From: JBBDRJ01 sp963766295
Lineage (GTDB): Bacteria; Actinomycetota; JAICYB01
Length of the DNA: 64,000 nucleotides
Assembly (NCBI GenBank): GCA_963766295.1
Contig: CAVXYW010000002.1
Span: 1 to 64,000 of the forward strand
Direction: 5' to 3'
The position numbers and the translations under genes were made by a program. Positions 26,218 to 34,698 of this stretch are shown here, piece by piece (the stretch's first letter is position 1; the number at the start of each line of letters is the position of its first letter). Below the pieces are notes generated by a model that saw only the letters and a program-made list of their open reading frames with translations, was not told where the DNA came from and did no database searches.

Positions 26218-26729
26218 ATTGCCTCCTTCGTTCGTCCGATGCGTCTCAGGTACCGATCGAGATCGTCGCGGATGGCGAGCAACAACCCCACTGCCTTCTC
26301 GCTCGATCCGGCGATCTCTTTGATCACATCATCGCTTAGGAATGCGCGCATCTCGGCCGGGTCCGTCCAGCGCGATCCGGTGTGCTCGTCGCTGACGCGG
26401 ACTTCTCCGGTAACGCGGGCCCGATACGAGAGCTGGATGAAGTCGTGCCCGTACATGTTCATGTAGTAGCAACCGATCATCTCGGGCTCTTCTGTCGTTT
26501 CCAGTCCGGATTCCTCGAGGAGCTCTCGCCGCGCTGCCTCTTCCGGCGGCTCAGCGGGCTCGACTGCGCCGCCGGGGAGGAACCATTGGCCCGCGAACGA
26601 CGTGAAGCCCGAACGCTGAAGGAGAAGGATCTGGCCATCCTCGCGCTCCGCATACATGACGGCCGAGAGTGCGTACTTCGGTGGGATCCAGTTTTCTCCG
26701 ACGTCGGGACGAAACGGATCGTCGGTCAT
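26214..26729 (-). CDS. Nudix hydrolase
   Basis: A 171-residue pyrophosphohydrolase. The Nudix box runs from Gly54 to about residue 76 (GGAVEPAEPPEEAARRELL then EESGL), matching GX5EX7REUXEEXGU. The strand before, YALSAVMYAEREDGQILLLQ, and the later HDFIQLSYRARVTGEV fit the fold. ATG 26729 overlaps the upstream PLP gene stop (TGATG), so translation is coupled; an earlier start would run through unrelated sequence. Such enzymes remove nucleotide or CoA diphosphates; the exact one cannot be told. The context of an aldolase/decarboxylase and an epoxide hydrolase suggests metabolite clean-up. Confidence 0.9.
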   Translation of the reverse strand: MTDDPFRPDVGENWIPPKYALSAVMYAEREDGQILLLQRSGFTSFAGQWFLPGGAVEPAEPPEEAARRELLEESGLETTEEPEMIGCYYMNMYGHDFIQLSYRARVTGEVRVSDEHTGSRWTDPAEMRAFLSDDVIKEIAGSSEKAVGLLLAIRDDLDRYLRRIGRTKEAI

Positions 26730-27973
26730 CAGCTGTAGCGGGCTTCGACCCCGCGCGACGAACCGGCGTTCTCGACGGCGTGACGAAGGTCGCCGAGGAA
26801 CTCTTCGACGATGCGTTCGTGCGCGGGCGACACCATCATGTGCAGCGCGTCGGGTCCGTGCTGGCGGTCGAGGCCCCACCCGCGGTCGTCCATCAGGTCG
26901 CCGACGGCCATGATGTCGATGTCGTTGTTCGGAGATCCGAAAGCCATCACCGAGGCGACCGGCTGGCCGATGATCTCCAGGCCAAGCTCTTCGACGCCGC
27001 GCTTGATGGCTTGAGAGGTTTCCATCGTCTGCTTCGCGAGTCGTACGTAACCATCGATGCCTAGGAAGTTCATGACGGCCCACGCCGCGGCGATCGGCGA
27101 TGCCGGACGCGCACCGGCCAGCGCGAGCGAGCCGTACATGCCGCCCGGCCAGTCCTCATAAAGGAAAGCCTGGTACTGGAGGACGTGATTGCCGTCCCGA
27201 TGAAGAACGACCGACGCGCCCTTCGTGCAGAAGCCGTACTTGTGGACGTCCGCCGACATCGTCGACACGCCGGGAACGCGGAAATCGAAGGGCGGGACGT
27301 CGTAACCGGCGCGCTCGAGGAACGGAAGAAGGAAACCGCCGACGCAGGCGTCGGTGTGGAAGGGGATGCCTCTTTGCGATGCGAGTTCGGAGAGCGCCGG
27401 GATGTCGTCGACGACGCCGTGCGGATAGTTGGGAGCCGAGCCGACAACCAGCGCCGTCTGGTCGTCGATCAGTTCGTCCGCCTTCTTCAGATCGGCCCGC
27501 AGGTCGTCGGCCAGCGGGATGTGGACGAGCTCGAGATCGAAATACTTCGCTGCCTTGGCGAAGGCCGGGTGCGCCGAGTAGGGAGCGACGAGTCGCGGCT
27601 TCACGACGCTGCGCTCCGCCCGAGCGCGGTCGCGTGCAACACGTACGGCTTGCACGATCGACTCGGTCCCACCAGAAGTGAGAACACCCGATCCTTCCGG
27701 CGGCGCATTCAGCAGACGCGCCGTCATCGCGACGACTTCCTTCTCCATGTCCGCCAGCGAAGGGAACCGGAACGGATTGAGCGCGTTCTCGAACAGATAG
27801 AGGTTGTTGGCTTCGTGCAGCACGGCGTCGACGTCCTCGCCGGCCGGGTAGATCAGCGACCACGTCTTGCCGCCGCGCCAGTCTGCGTCGGCTGCCTTGC
27901 GCTCGCGCATCCGATCGAACAGCACATCGCGCGGCGTTCCGTTCTCGGGCAACGACACATCGGGCAGCTGCAT
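26729..27973 (-). CDS. PLP-dependent decarboxylase / sphingosine-phosphate lyase-like
   Basis: A 414-residue group II decarboxylase-fold enzyme. Key elements: NALNPFRFPSLADMEKEVV near the N-terminus, LTSGGTESIVQAVRVAR (phosphate-binding loop, about 98-114), PFHTDACVGGFLLPFLE with Asp208 that contacts the pyridine nitrogen, and SADVHKYGFCTKGAS with Lys245 that forms the aldimine. The His-Lys-Tyr pattern and the SGGTES loop are closest to sphinganine-1-phosphate lyases, which split long-chain amino-alcohol phosphates, although related proteins are glutamate or tyrosine decarboxylases. It is second in a minus-strand operon after a kinase-fold gene, as might fit phosphorylation then cleavage. Confidence 0.85.
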   Translation of the reverse strand: MQLPDVSLPENGTPRDVLFDRMRERKAADADWRGGKTWSLIYPAGEDVDAVLHEANNLYLFENALNPFRFPSLADMEKEVVAMTARLLNAPPEGSGVLTSGGTESIVQAVRVARDRARAERSVVKPRLVAPYSAHPAFAKAAKYFDLELVHIPLADDLRADLKKADELIDDQTALVVGSAPNYPHGVVDDIPALSELASQRGIPFHTDACVGGFLLPFLERAGYDVPPFDFRVPGVSTMSADVHKYGFCTKGASVVLHRDGNHVLQYQAFLYEDWPGGMYGSLALAGARPASPIAAAWAVMNFLGIDGYVRLAKQTMETSQAIKRGVEELGLEIIGQPVASVMAFGSPNNDIDIMAVGDLMDDRGWGLDRQHGPDALHMMVSPAHERIVEEFLGDLRHAVENAGSSRGVEARYS

Positions 27974-27977
27974 GGAC

Positions 27978-28955
27978 CTAAGACCCTACCGCTCGGGCGT
28001 TCCTCACGATCGGCTGGATGGTTTCCATGAACGTCGTGTCCTCGAACCACTGCCCGACGCGCTTGCCGTATTCCCAGATGCAGAGCCAATCGCTCAGCGC
28101 GTAGATGACCAGTCGGTCTGAAGCGCCTTCGCGGAACGGACGATGTGCCGCGTAAGCCGCGCCGTACGCTTCGCGCTGCGCGCGGTTGAATCGCCAGAGC
28201 ATCCGGACGAGATCTTCCTCACCGTCGGACAAGTAAGCCTCGAACAGATCGAAGACGCCGCACATCACCGTCGATTCGTCGAAGTTCACGTTGCCCAGTG
28301 AGAAGTCGTGATGGACGAGGACCGGAGTGAAGGGCTCGGCCAGCGCCGGTGAGCAGGCCTCGATCTGTTCGTCGATGTAGAGCTCGGCCTCCGTGGACAA
28401 GGCATTGACGGCCCGGCACATGTTTCGCCAGTACTCCAAACGGTGCAGCGCCCAGTCGGAGTAGTCGTCCATCGCCATGAAGTCGTCGAGTTGAACGTCG
28501 TAGGGACCGAAGAAGTCCGATGACGTCTCATGCAGACGCGCCAGACCTTCGCCGTGCGCTCGTGCGAGGGCGACCTTGTCGTCGTCGTCCGACGATTCGG
28601 AGAGTTTCGCTCCGTTGGTGCCCGGCAGTCGCGGCATGACCGCGTACGTCCATCCGAACAGCTCGGTGTCGTCCGACACTTCGTAGGGCCACGGCACGGG
28701 GAGCGACGATCGCTCGTTGATGAGCTCGGCCACCTTGCGCTCCTTCATCAGCTGGACGTGACCGTGCGGGTGACCGCGGAAGACGAACTCGCCCTCGCTG
28801 GTCTCGAGGAAGATGTTCTGTCCAAAAAGGCCTTCGGTGGCCGGTTCGGCTCCCAGGACCGTGCCCAGGTCGAACTCGTCGGCAACGGTTTGCAGCTGCT
28901 CGGAGTCGATGACACCGAGACGTTCGGAGTATTTGCGCGGACCGAGCTCGCCCAT
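27978..28955 (-). CDS. Phosphotransferase of the APH/choline-kinase fold
   Basis: A 325-residue protein. The catalytic loop VLVHHDFSLGNVNFDES has the His-x-Asp-x4-Asn pattern, followed by CGVFDLFEAYLSDGEEDL in the place of the metal-binding Asp strand. The N-terminal nucleotide lobe has EFVFRGHPHGHVQLMKERKV, with Arg rather than Lys in the ATP strand. First gene of a six-gene run to 24479 with spacings of 4 bp or overlaps. A ribosome site AGGATAGAG precedes the ATG. It shares its 43-bp divergent promoter gap with an SRPBCC gene. Substrate unknown; its lyase-like neighbour makes a lipid amino alcohol one possibility. Confidence 0.8.
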   Translation of the reverse strand: MGELGPRKYSERLGVIDSEQLQTVADEFDLGTVLGAEPATEGLFGQNIFLETSEGEFVFRGHPHGHVQLMKERKVAELINERSSLPVPWPYEVSDDTELFGWTYAVMPRLPGTNGAKLSESSDDDDKVALARAHGEGLARLHETSSDFFGPYDVQLDDFMAMDDYSDWALHRLEYWRNMCRAVNALSTEAELYIDEQIEACSPALAEPFTPVLVHHDFSLGNVNFDESTVMCGVFDLFEAYLSDGEEDLVRMLWRFNRAQREAYGAAYAAHRPFREGASDRLVIYALSDWLCIWEYGKRVGQWFEDTTFMETIQPIVRNARAVGS

Positions 28956-28998
28956 CTCTCTATCCTTATCCTTCAGTGCATTGCGAGGAGGCGTTGCT

Positions 28999-29517
28999 GT
29001 GCCGGACCTGAACGAGTTGTTCGCCGGATTTCAGCTGGCCGAAACGATCCGGATCGACGCTCCGCAGCAGGAGGTCTGGAACCTGATCACCGACGTGAAT
29101 CGGATGGTGGAGTTCAGTCCGGAATTGGTCCAGGTCGAATGGCTGGACGAGCCGGCCGAGCCGCAGCCCGGCGCCCGTTTCGCGGGGAAGAGCAAGATCG
29201 GCGGCTTCGAGTGGACGCGCAACTGCACGATCGTCGAAGCCCGGGAGCCGAGACTCTTCTCTTATGAGGTCTACGACGAGGCGGACGAGTTCGCGCAAAG
29301 TAGGTGGAGCTTCGAGATAACCGAGGACGGGGACGCGACGATCTTGAGACAACGGTTCTCGCACGTACCCGACGGTCGAAGCACCATCCGGTCGATGGCC
29401 GAGGCCGAGCCGGACCGAGCCGATGAGATCGTGGCCGAGAGAGCCGACGTACTGCAGCAGGCGATGCACCAAACGCTCGAGATGATTCGCGATGCGCTAA
29501 CGGATTCCAAGGTCTAG
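28999..29517 (+). CDS. SRPBCC (START-like) domain protein
   Basis: A 172-residue protein with a helix-grip fold: AETIRIDAPQQEVWNLITDV, PGARFAGKSKIGGFEWTR, REPRLFSYEVYD and WSFEITEDGDATILRQRF are the strands lining a deep hydrophobic pocket. These proteins bind lipids, polyketides or act as cyclases. GTG 28999 is preceded by GAGGAGG; the frame upstream lacks support. It is 11 bp upstream of an aldo/keto reductase in the same direction. Ligand unknown. Confidence 0.85.
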   Translation: MPDLNELFAGFQLAETIRIDAPQQEVWNLITDVNRMVEFSPELVQVEWLDEPAEPQPGARFAGKSKIGGFEWTRNCTIVEAREPRLFSYEVYDEADEFAQSRWSFEITEDGDATILRQRFSHVPDGRSTIRSMAEAEPDRADEIVAERADVLQQAMHQTLEMIRDALTDSKV

Positions 29518-29528
29518 GAGGAAACACC

Positions 29529-30503
29529 GTGGAGATGGAGTACCGCCGGCTCGGACGATCCGGCCTCAAGGTAAGCGTCCTGTCTTTCGGGTCGTGGGTC
29601 ACTTTCGGCCCCCAGATCGGTCAAGCCGACGAGATCCTGCAAGCCGCCTACGACGGCGGCGTGAACTTCTTCGACAACGCCGAGGCTTATGCCGGCGGCG
29701 AGTCTGAACGGATCATGGGCAAGGCCATCGCATCGCTCGGGTGGCCGCGCAACACCTACGTCCTGTCCACCAAGGTCTATTGGGGCATCCAGGACACCGT
29801 GAACATGCGCGGGACGCTCAACCGCAAGTACCTCATGCAGGCCATCGACGGATCGCTGGAGCGTTTCGATCTGGATTTCGTCGATCTTCTCTTCTGTCAC
29901 CGCGCCGATCCGAACACGCCGATCGAGGAAACCGTGTGGGCGATGTCGGACATCATCTCGTCCGGAAAAGCTCTGTACTGGGGAACTTCGGAGTGGACGG
30001 CGGACGAGATCCGAGCCGCGTGGGAGATCGCCGAACGTCACCACCTGCACAAACCTGTGATGGAACAGCCGCAGTACAACCTGTTCGAGCGACGCAAGGT
30101 CGAGCAGGAGTATGAGCGGCTTTACGAGGACATCGGTCTCGGGCTCACGATCTGGTCGCCGCTCGCGTCCGGAATGCTGACCGGGAAGTACCTAGACGGC
30201 AAGGTTCCTCCGGACAGTCGCGGCGCGCTTCCGGGCTACGAATGGTTGCGCGATCGCATGACGGACGAGGAAGCGAACGATCGTGTGCGAAACCTAAAAG
30301 TGATCGCCGACGATCTCGGTTGCTCGCTCGCTCAGTTGTCCATCGCGTGGTGTGCGTCCAACCAGAACGTGTCGACGGTGATCCTCGGCGCGAGCAAGGT
30401 CTCGCAGCTGCACGAGAATCTCGGCGCTTTGGATGTGCTGCCCAAGATCGATGACGCGGTCCTAGAACGGATCGACGAAGCGATGGGCTTCCGCCGCCGT
30501 TAG
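29529..30503 (+). CDS. Aldo/keto reductase, Kv-beta-like
   Basis: A 324-residue TIM-barrel reductase. Tetrad elements are FFDNAEAYAGG (Asp and Tyr), LSTKVYWG (Lys) and LLFCHRADPNTP (His). MRGTLNRKYLMQAIDGSLER, IWSPLASGMLTGKYLDG and STVILGASKVSQLHENLGAL are strongly conserved in the voltage-gated K+ channel beta-subunit branch, which reduces aldehydes with NADPH. GTG 29529 follows an AGGAGG sequence. The gene ends in TTAG, a stop shared with the convergent thioesterase-like gene. Confidence 0.92.
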   Translation: MEMEYRRLGRSGLKVSVLSFGSWVTFGPQIGQADEILQAAYDGGVNFFDNAEAYAGGESERIMGKAIASLGWPRNTYVLSTKVYWGIQDTVNMRGTLNRKYLMQAIDGSLERFDLDFVDLLFCHRADPNTPIEETVWAMSDIISSGKALYWGTSEWTADEIRAAWEIAERHHLHKPVMEQPQYNLFERRKVEQEYERLYEDIGLGLTIWSPLASGMLTGKYLDGKVPPDSRGALPGYEWLRDRMTDEEANDRVRNLKVIADDLGCSLAQLSIAWCASNQNVSTVILGASKVSQLHENLGALDVLPKIDDAVLERIDEAMGFRRR

Positions 30504-31267
30504 CCGGCCGGAAGCATCAGCGCAGTGGACTCGCCGATGGCGACGAGCTCGTCGTCCGACCAAACCTCGAGGCTGATGGCGGCCACGCCGCCGTGCGCGC
30601 GATCTAGTCGTCCGACACCCACGACGATTCGCGAGGTCACCTCACCGCAGAAGCGCATCGAGATATCCGGGTTCGGAGTGGAAACCTTCGTTGCGCTCAA
30701 TGTTCCACCCAGCGGCGGACCGACGGCCATGTCGGCAGCAACGGCTGCGGCCTCGGCCGATGTGTCGGGTGACGGGTCCCACGGGATGCGTACACCGGTG
30801 GCGATCCCGCGCTCGTCGGTACCGAGGATGCGCGAGTCGATGGCGGTGACGATCGGCGCGATCGCAGGCCACGACTTGACGTCGGAATGCTTCGTCCACC
30901 GGCCGTGGTCCGGACCGGAGATCTCGACCGGCTGCAGAACGTCCGCGTCGACGAGCGAAACCGTCGCGCGCGTGCACAGCTTGCCGCTGTCGTCGGTGAG
31001 ATCGACGGAGACGTTGGAGAGGCTTCGTCCGGAGTGAAGGATCGTGGCCGTGACGGTCGCGCCCGGCTCTCGCAAGCCTCGAACGAAGCGGCAGTCCAAA
31101 GCGTTGGGAACCCGTCCCGGCGCGGCCGATCGTGCGGTGTGGATGCATGCCGCCGCCAGGAACCCGCCGAACGCGCCACCGAATGCGCCGTGCAGCTCCG
31201 GGCCGATCCGGTAACGCGCGCCTTCGCCCGCGGGTTCGGCCTCTAGGAATTCCTCGAAGGACGCCAT
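30500..31267 (-). CDS. Acyl-CoA thioesterase-like double hotdog protein
   Basis: A 255-residue protein with two hotdog halves. The first has the start GAFGGAFGGFLAAACIHTAR (a hotdog helix) and LDCRFVRGLREPGATVTATI; the second has MRFCGEVTSRIVVGVGRLDR and AISLEVWSDDELVAIGESTA. This is the TesB/thioesterase-like family that hydrolyses medium or long-chain acyl-CoA. No obvious catalytic Asp is certain from the sequence alone. It is divergent from a small membrane protein gene. It fits the lipid metabolism elsewhere in the window. Confidence 0.8.
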   Translation of the reverse strand: MASFEEFLEAEPAGEGARYRIGPELHGAFGGAFGGFLAAACIHTARSAAPGRVPNALDCRFVRGLREPGATVTATILHSGRSLSNVSVDLTDDSGKLCTRATVSLVDADVLQPVEISGPDHGRWTKHSDVKSWPAIAPIVTAIDSRILGTDERGIATGVRIPWDPSPDTSAEAAAVAADMAVGPPLGGTLSATKVSTPNPDISMRFCGEVTSRIVVGVGRLDRAHGGVAAISLEVWSDDELVAIGESTALMLPAG

Positions 31268-31352
31268 GGTTTCGTCCGACGGAGAGTAATGGCCTCATGC
31301 CAACCTTTGCCGGGTGGGCATAGCCTGGAGGCAGTCCACGAGGGAGGTTGCG

Positions 31353-31788
31353 ATGGCCCTGACCGAGAAGCGGCTTAGGAACACCGAAACGCCCAGCCCA
31401 GTGCCGGCTCCCACGACCAAGAAAGCCATCACTACGGCAGATCCCTCGATCGGTGGCGGTTGGTCTGGTGCTCGCCTGGGCAACGGGGTTCCCACTTGCT
31501 CTCATGCTCGAGCCGACGCCTGCGGATGCCGGCGCCGTCCCGTGGTGGTCTTTCTTCATCGAGATCGGGTTGCTGACCTCGATCGCGGTGGCCCTCGTCG
31601 GACTGGCCAGAGGATTGAGAAGCGGCGCTGGCGCTTCCTTCGTTGCGGCATCGATCTTCACGGCCGGCGTGTTCGCTTGCCCGGCTTCAGGCCATCATGC
31701 GATCGGTCTTTGGTGGTTCGGTGAGTTCGCGATCGCTCTAACACTTGTCGCACTGAGCGCTCGGGCTTATCTGCGGAGCTCGGCCTGA
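31353..31788 (+). CDS. Small membrane protein, probable frame change
   Basis: ATG 31353 has an excellent ribosome site (GGGAGG, seven bases before) and begins MALTEKRLRNTETPSPVPAP, but that frame loses character after about 35 residues. From about 31453 the next frame gives GLVLAWATGFPLALMLEPTP, SFFIEIGLLTSIAVALVGLA, ASFVAASIFTAGVFACPASG and AIALTLVALSARAYL: four hydrophobic segments to TGA 31786. I infer one gene with a single +1 change near 31450-31465. Alternatively the membrane part starts at GTG 31453 alone, without a ribosome site. Its stop overlaps the MsrA start (TGATG), so it is co-translated with msrA. No family recognised. Confidence 0.5.
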
Positions 31789-32429
31789 TGTTCCGGACGA
31801 AAGCGCAGATGCCAACGCCGGACGAAGCACTGTCCGGACGCGACGACGAGATGCCGGTTCCCGATCGTCACGACGTGCTAGGCACGCCGTTGAAGCCGCC
31901 CTTCCCCGACGGGCTCGAGCGGGCCGTTTTCGCTCTCGGCTGCTTCTGGGGAGCCGAAAAGAAGTTCTGGGAGACACCCGGCGTCTACACGACCGCGGCC
32001 GGCTACGCCGGAGGCTTCACACCCAACCCGACATACGAAGAGGTGTGTTCGGGACGTACGGGACACACCGAAGTCGTCCTGGTCGTCTACGACCCAAAGC
32101 AGGTGACCTTCGAGCAGCTTCTAAAGGTGTTCTGGGAGGAGCACGACCCGACACAGGGAATGCGTCAGGGCAACGACGTCGGGACGCAGTACCGCTCGGC
32201 GATCTACACGTACTCGGACGACCAGCTAAAGGCGGCCGAGGCTTCGCGCGAAATGTTTCAAGGGGCGCTAAGCGACGCGGGTTTCGACAGGATCACGAGC
32301 GAGATCCGTCCGGCTCCCGATTTCTACTACGCCGAGCCTTACCACCAGCAGTACCTGTCGAAGAACCCGATGGGCTACTGCGGCATAGGCGGAACAGGGG
32401 TCTCCTGTCCCGTCGGGCTCGACGTCTAG
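31788..32429 (+). CDS. msrA: Peptide methionine-S-sulfoxide reductase MsrA
   Basis: A 213-residue repair enzyme that reduces the S-epimer of methionine sulfoxide in proteins. The catalytic Cys52 lies in FALGCFWGAEKKFWE. PGVYTTAAGYAGGFTPNPTY, TGHTEVVLVVYDP and FWEEHDPTQGMRQGNDVG are core MsrA elements and include the substrate-binding Glu and Asp. A resolving-Cys region appears in YCGIGGTGVSCPVG at the C-terminus. About 45 residues precede the domain, without a signal peptide. ATG 31788 overlaps the preceding stop. The end is CTAG, shared with the convergent lipoprotein gene. Confidence 0.95.
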   Translation: MFRTKAQMPTPDEALSGRDDEMPVPDRHDVLGTPLKPPFPDGLERAVFALGCFWGAEKKFWETPGVYTTAAGYAGGFTPNPTYEEVCSGRTGHTEVVLVVYDPKQVTFEQLLKVFWEEHDPTQGMRQGNDVGTQYRSAIYTYSDDQLKAAEASREMFQGALSDAGFDRITSEIRPAPDFYYAEPYHQQYLSKNPMGYCGIGGTGVSCPVGLDV

Positions 32430-33184
32430 ACGCTCGGTCGCACGTTCAGCTCGCCGAACATCCCCCGCGCAGCGTGTGGCGGTCCGGTTCCCTCGGCAGT
32501 CTCGGTAGTTCCGACGGGAACGAAGCACGCAAGCAGGTAACGTCCCGCTTCTAGATCGAATACCTCGTCGTCGGATTTGCCCGGGCCGCCAGCAGCGGAA
32601 TCCTTGAACTGCACTTTCGTGAAGGCTTGCTCGATGGGAAGAGCGACGAGATCGGCGGCCGACTCGGTTACGCCGTCGTTGATCTTGAGGAGCGCGATCT
32701 CATGGATCTCCTTGCCGTCGTTCTCCAGACGGACGCCGACTCGGCCTTCCCAGATCGGGAATGGAACGTTGTCGAACCGATAATCGACGGCCGTAATGGT
32801 CCGGCGTCGGATCCCACAGTTGTCGATCACCCAATTGTCGACGGTGTCCTCGATCTTTCTGAAGTTGGGGTCTCGGAAGATGGCGTCGGGGTCTTCGGCC
32901 TCGAAGGCCTGCTTGACTAGAGGAACCAGCTTGGCAACGTTCCCTTTGATGTCCTCAGGAGCTTTGCTCAGTGCTTTGTCGTGAAGTGCGTTCGATTTCG
33001 CCGGCCCAGTCGGGTCCTCGGGATTGGCCGCGACGTCCTCAGCATCGATGATGTCCTCGCAGAAGCTCAGGTATTCGGCCGGCACGCCGGCGCGCGAACC
33101 GCCCTCTCTGTCGCAGCCGGTTACCAGCAAGGCGAGCATCGGAGCAAGAAGCAAGAGTCCCGCGAATCGTTTCGTCTTCGTCAT
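32426..33184 (-). CDS. Lipoprotein with a C-terminal cupredoxin-like segment
   Basis: A 252-residue secreted lipoprotein: TKTKRFAGLLLLAPMLALL is followed by the lipobox LVTGC with lipid-bearing Cys24. The middle is a helical acidic domain (LVPLVKQAFEAEDPD). The last 100 residues form strands: FPIWEGRVGVRLENDGKEIH, then AGRYLLACFVPVGTTETAEG and HAARGMFGELNV. The Cys...His...Met order at the end resembles a type-1 copper site or a related plastocyanin-like domain, but the spacing was not verified. A role in copper or electron handling is thus only possible. Its promoter region faces the VOC protein gene. Confidence 0.7.
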   Translation of the reverse strand: MTKTKRFAGLLLLAPMLALLVTGCDREGGSRAGVPAEYLSFCEDIIDAEDVAANPEDPTGPAKSNALHDKALSKAPEDIKGNVAKLVPLVKQAFEAEDPDAIFRDPNFRKIEDTVDNWVIDNCGIRRRTITAVDYRFDNVPFPIWEGRVGVRLENDGKEIHEIALLKINDGVTESAADLVALPIEQAFTKVQFKDSAAGGPGKSDDEVFDLEAGRYLLACFVPVGTTETAEGTGPPHAARGMFGELNVRPSV

Positions 33185-33346
33185 TAATCCCTCCCGATGA
33201 CGAGTTTGCCCTCAGTCCGTGTCCCCCGTCCATCTCGGTTCCCGACGGTAGGGTGTCGGAAACGTGGGGCATTATCCACTTTCGGTTTCCCGACCGGACC
33301 GATTGGAGTTAGATGGTGGGAATCGGTCGATAGAAGGGGGAGATGT

Positions 33347-34087
33347 ATGTCGCACGACGTCGTTCATTTCGAGATCGGTGGCCCCGACTCCAAGGTTCTC
33401 AAGGACTTCTATACCGGACTATTCGGATGGAAGGCTGAGGACATGCAAGGCGGCCCACCTTACGTGATGATCCACAAGGCTCAAGGCGGAATCGGTGGAG
33501 GGATCACACAGCCTCCGGACGGTTCGGTCATGACTCTCTTCTACGTTTCGTGTCCCGACGACAGCATCAAAGAAACGTTGGCCAAGGCCGAGTCGATGGG
33601 AGCGACAACGATCATGCCCGTTAGTGACATCCCGGGCGGTCCGACGATCGCGTTGTTCAACGACCCGGACGGAAACACCATCGGTCTCGTCAACGCGACC
33701 GGTGGCGAACAACCGCTGCAGGACGGCACCGGCGCCCCGGTCACATGGTTCGAGATCGGCGGGAAGGACGCCGCCAAGACGCAGAAGTGGTACAGCGACC
33801 TCTTCGGCTGGAAGATCGATGCGAACAACCCGATGAACTACGGGATGGTCCCGACTCCCGAAGGTGCGATCGGCGGCGGCGTCTATGCGCAGGGCGATCC
33901 AACGACGTGCTTCTACGCCGACGTCGACGACCTGAACGAGACGCTGAAGAAGGCCGGAGAGCTAGGCGGAAAGACCGTCAACGAACCGATGGAAGTTCCG
34001 GGTGCTCCGACGATCGCTCATTTCGCCGACCCTGTCGGCAACGTCGTCGGCCTGATCCTGAAGGGGAGCAGCAACCCGGCGGGTTAG
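33347..34087 (+). CDS. VOC-superfamily (glyoxalase/dioxygenase fold) two-domain protein
   Basis: A 246-residue protein of two tandem glyoxalase-like domains, about residues 1-118 and 124-242. Each begins similarly: VVHFEIGGPDSKVLKDFYTG with LFGWKAED, and VTWFEIGGKDAAKTQKWYSD with LFGWKIDA. Each ends with a strand pair: GGPTIALFNDPDGNTIGLVN and GAPTIAHFADPVGNVVGLIL. Such CFP32-like proteins bind metal or small ligands; metal residues here are partly changed (Gln/Asn positions), so catalysis is uncertain. ATG 33347 is preceded by GAAGGGGGAG. The end is TTAG, shared with the convergent channel gene. Confidence 0.9.
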   Translation: MSHDVVHFEIGGPDSKVLKDFYTGLFGWKAEDMQGGPPYVMIHKAQGGIGGGITQPPDGSVMTLFYVSCPDDSIKETLAKAESMGATTIMPVSDIPGGPTIALFNDPDGNTIGLVNATGGEQPLQDGTGAPVTWFEIGGKDAAKTQKWYSDLFGWKIDANNPMNYGMVPTPEGAIGGGVYAQGDPTTCFYADVDDLNETLKKAGELGGKTVNEPMEVPGAPTIAHFADPVGNVVGLILKGSSNPAG

Positions 34088-34695
34088 TCCGCTTGTAGGC
34101 GCCGTATCGGAAGTCCGTACAGGAGCACCACGATGAAGTTCACGACGATGCTTCCGATCGGGCTGAAGAACGCGACGACGATCGCGAAGACGTAGGCCGG
34201 TGAGCCGGGCCAGTAGACGCGGCTGACGGCGGCGGCCTTGTCTTCGCAGCCGGGCCTGATCAGCCGGTTCTTCCAGGCAGCGACCTGCCACAACACGTTG
34301 TAGGCGACGGCCATGAAGAAGAAGGTGCCGTTGTAGAAGAGGGCGGCCGTGCGCTGGTCGGCGAAGGAGATCGGGTGCCCGGGTTCGCTCACAAGATTCT
34401 CGCCGAGCACTTTGGTTGGGAACGGGATGAAGGCTACGACGAGCAAGAGCGCGAGGTTTGCCACTACGAGTCCGTGGGTCGTGCGTCCGATGATCGTGAA
34501 GATGTTGTGGTGGTTGGCCCACATGACTCCGATCGTTGCGAAGCTCAGGGCGTAAGCGAGATAGCTGGGCCACTGATCGAGCAGCCGCTCGGCAAGAGGT
34601 TGGCTTCCTTCGGGAACGCCGACCTCGATGATCAAGAGTGTGATGGCTATCGCGAAGACACCATCGCTGAACGCTTCGAGCCGGTTGGTCTCCAC
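34084..34695 (-). CDS. TMEM175-family (DUF1211) membrane protein, K+ channel-like
   Basis: A 203-residue protein with the signature RLEAFSDGVFAIAITLLIIE at the N-terminus (the RxxxFSD motif of bacterial TMEM175 channels). Six hydrophobic segments can be counted, among them YALSFATIGVMWANHHNIF and LVVANLALLLVVAFIPFPTK. Known members conduct potassium as tetramers through a pore formed by TM1. ATG 34695 follows the stop of the cell-wall protein by 3 bp, so the two are probably co-transcribed. Confidence 0.88.
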   Translation of the reverse strand: METNRLEAFSDGVFAIAITLLIIEVGVPEGSQPLAERLLDQWPSYLAYALSFATIGVMWANHHNIFTIIGRTTHGLVVANLALLLVVAFIPFPTKVLGENLVSEPGHPISFADQRTAALFYNGTFFFMAVAYNVLWQVAAWKNRLIRPGCEDKAAAVSRVYWPGSPAYVFAIVVAFFSPIGSIVVNFIVVLLYGLPIRRLQAD

Positions 34696-34698
34696 CCG

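Noticed and set aside
31295..31495. A minus-strand hydrophobic frame opposite the small membrane protein
   Set aside because: It is the complement of a Pro/Ala-rich stretch, lacks a ribosome site and overlaps the well-supported start at 31353.
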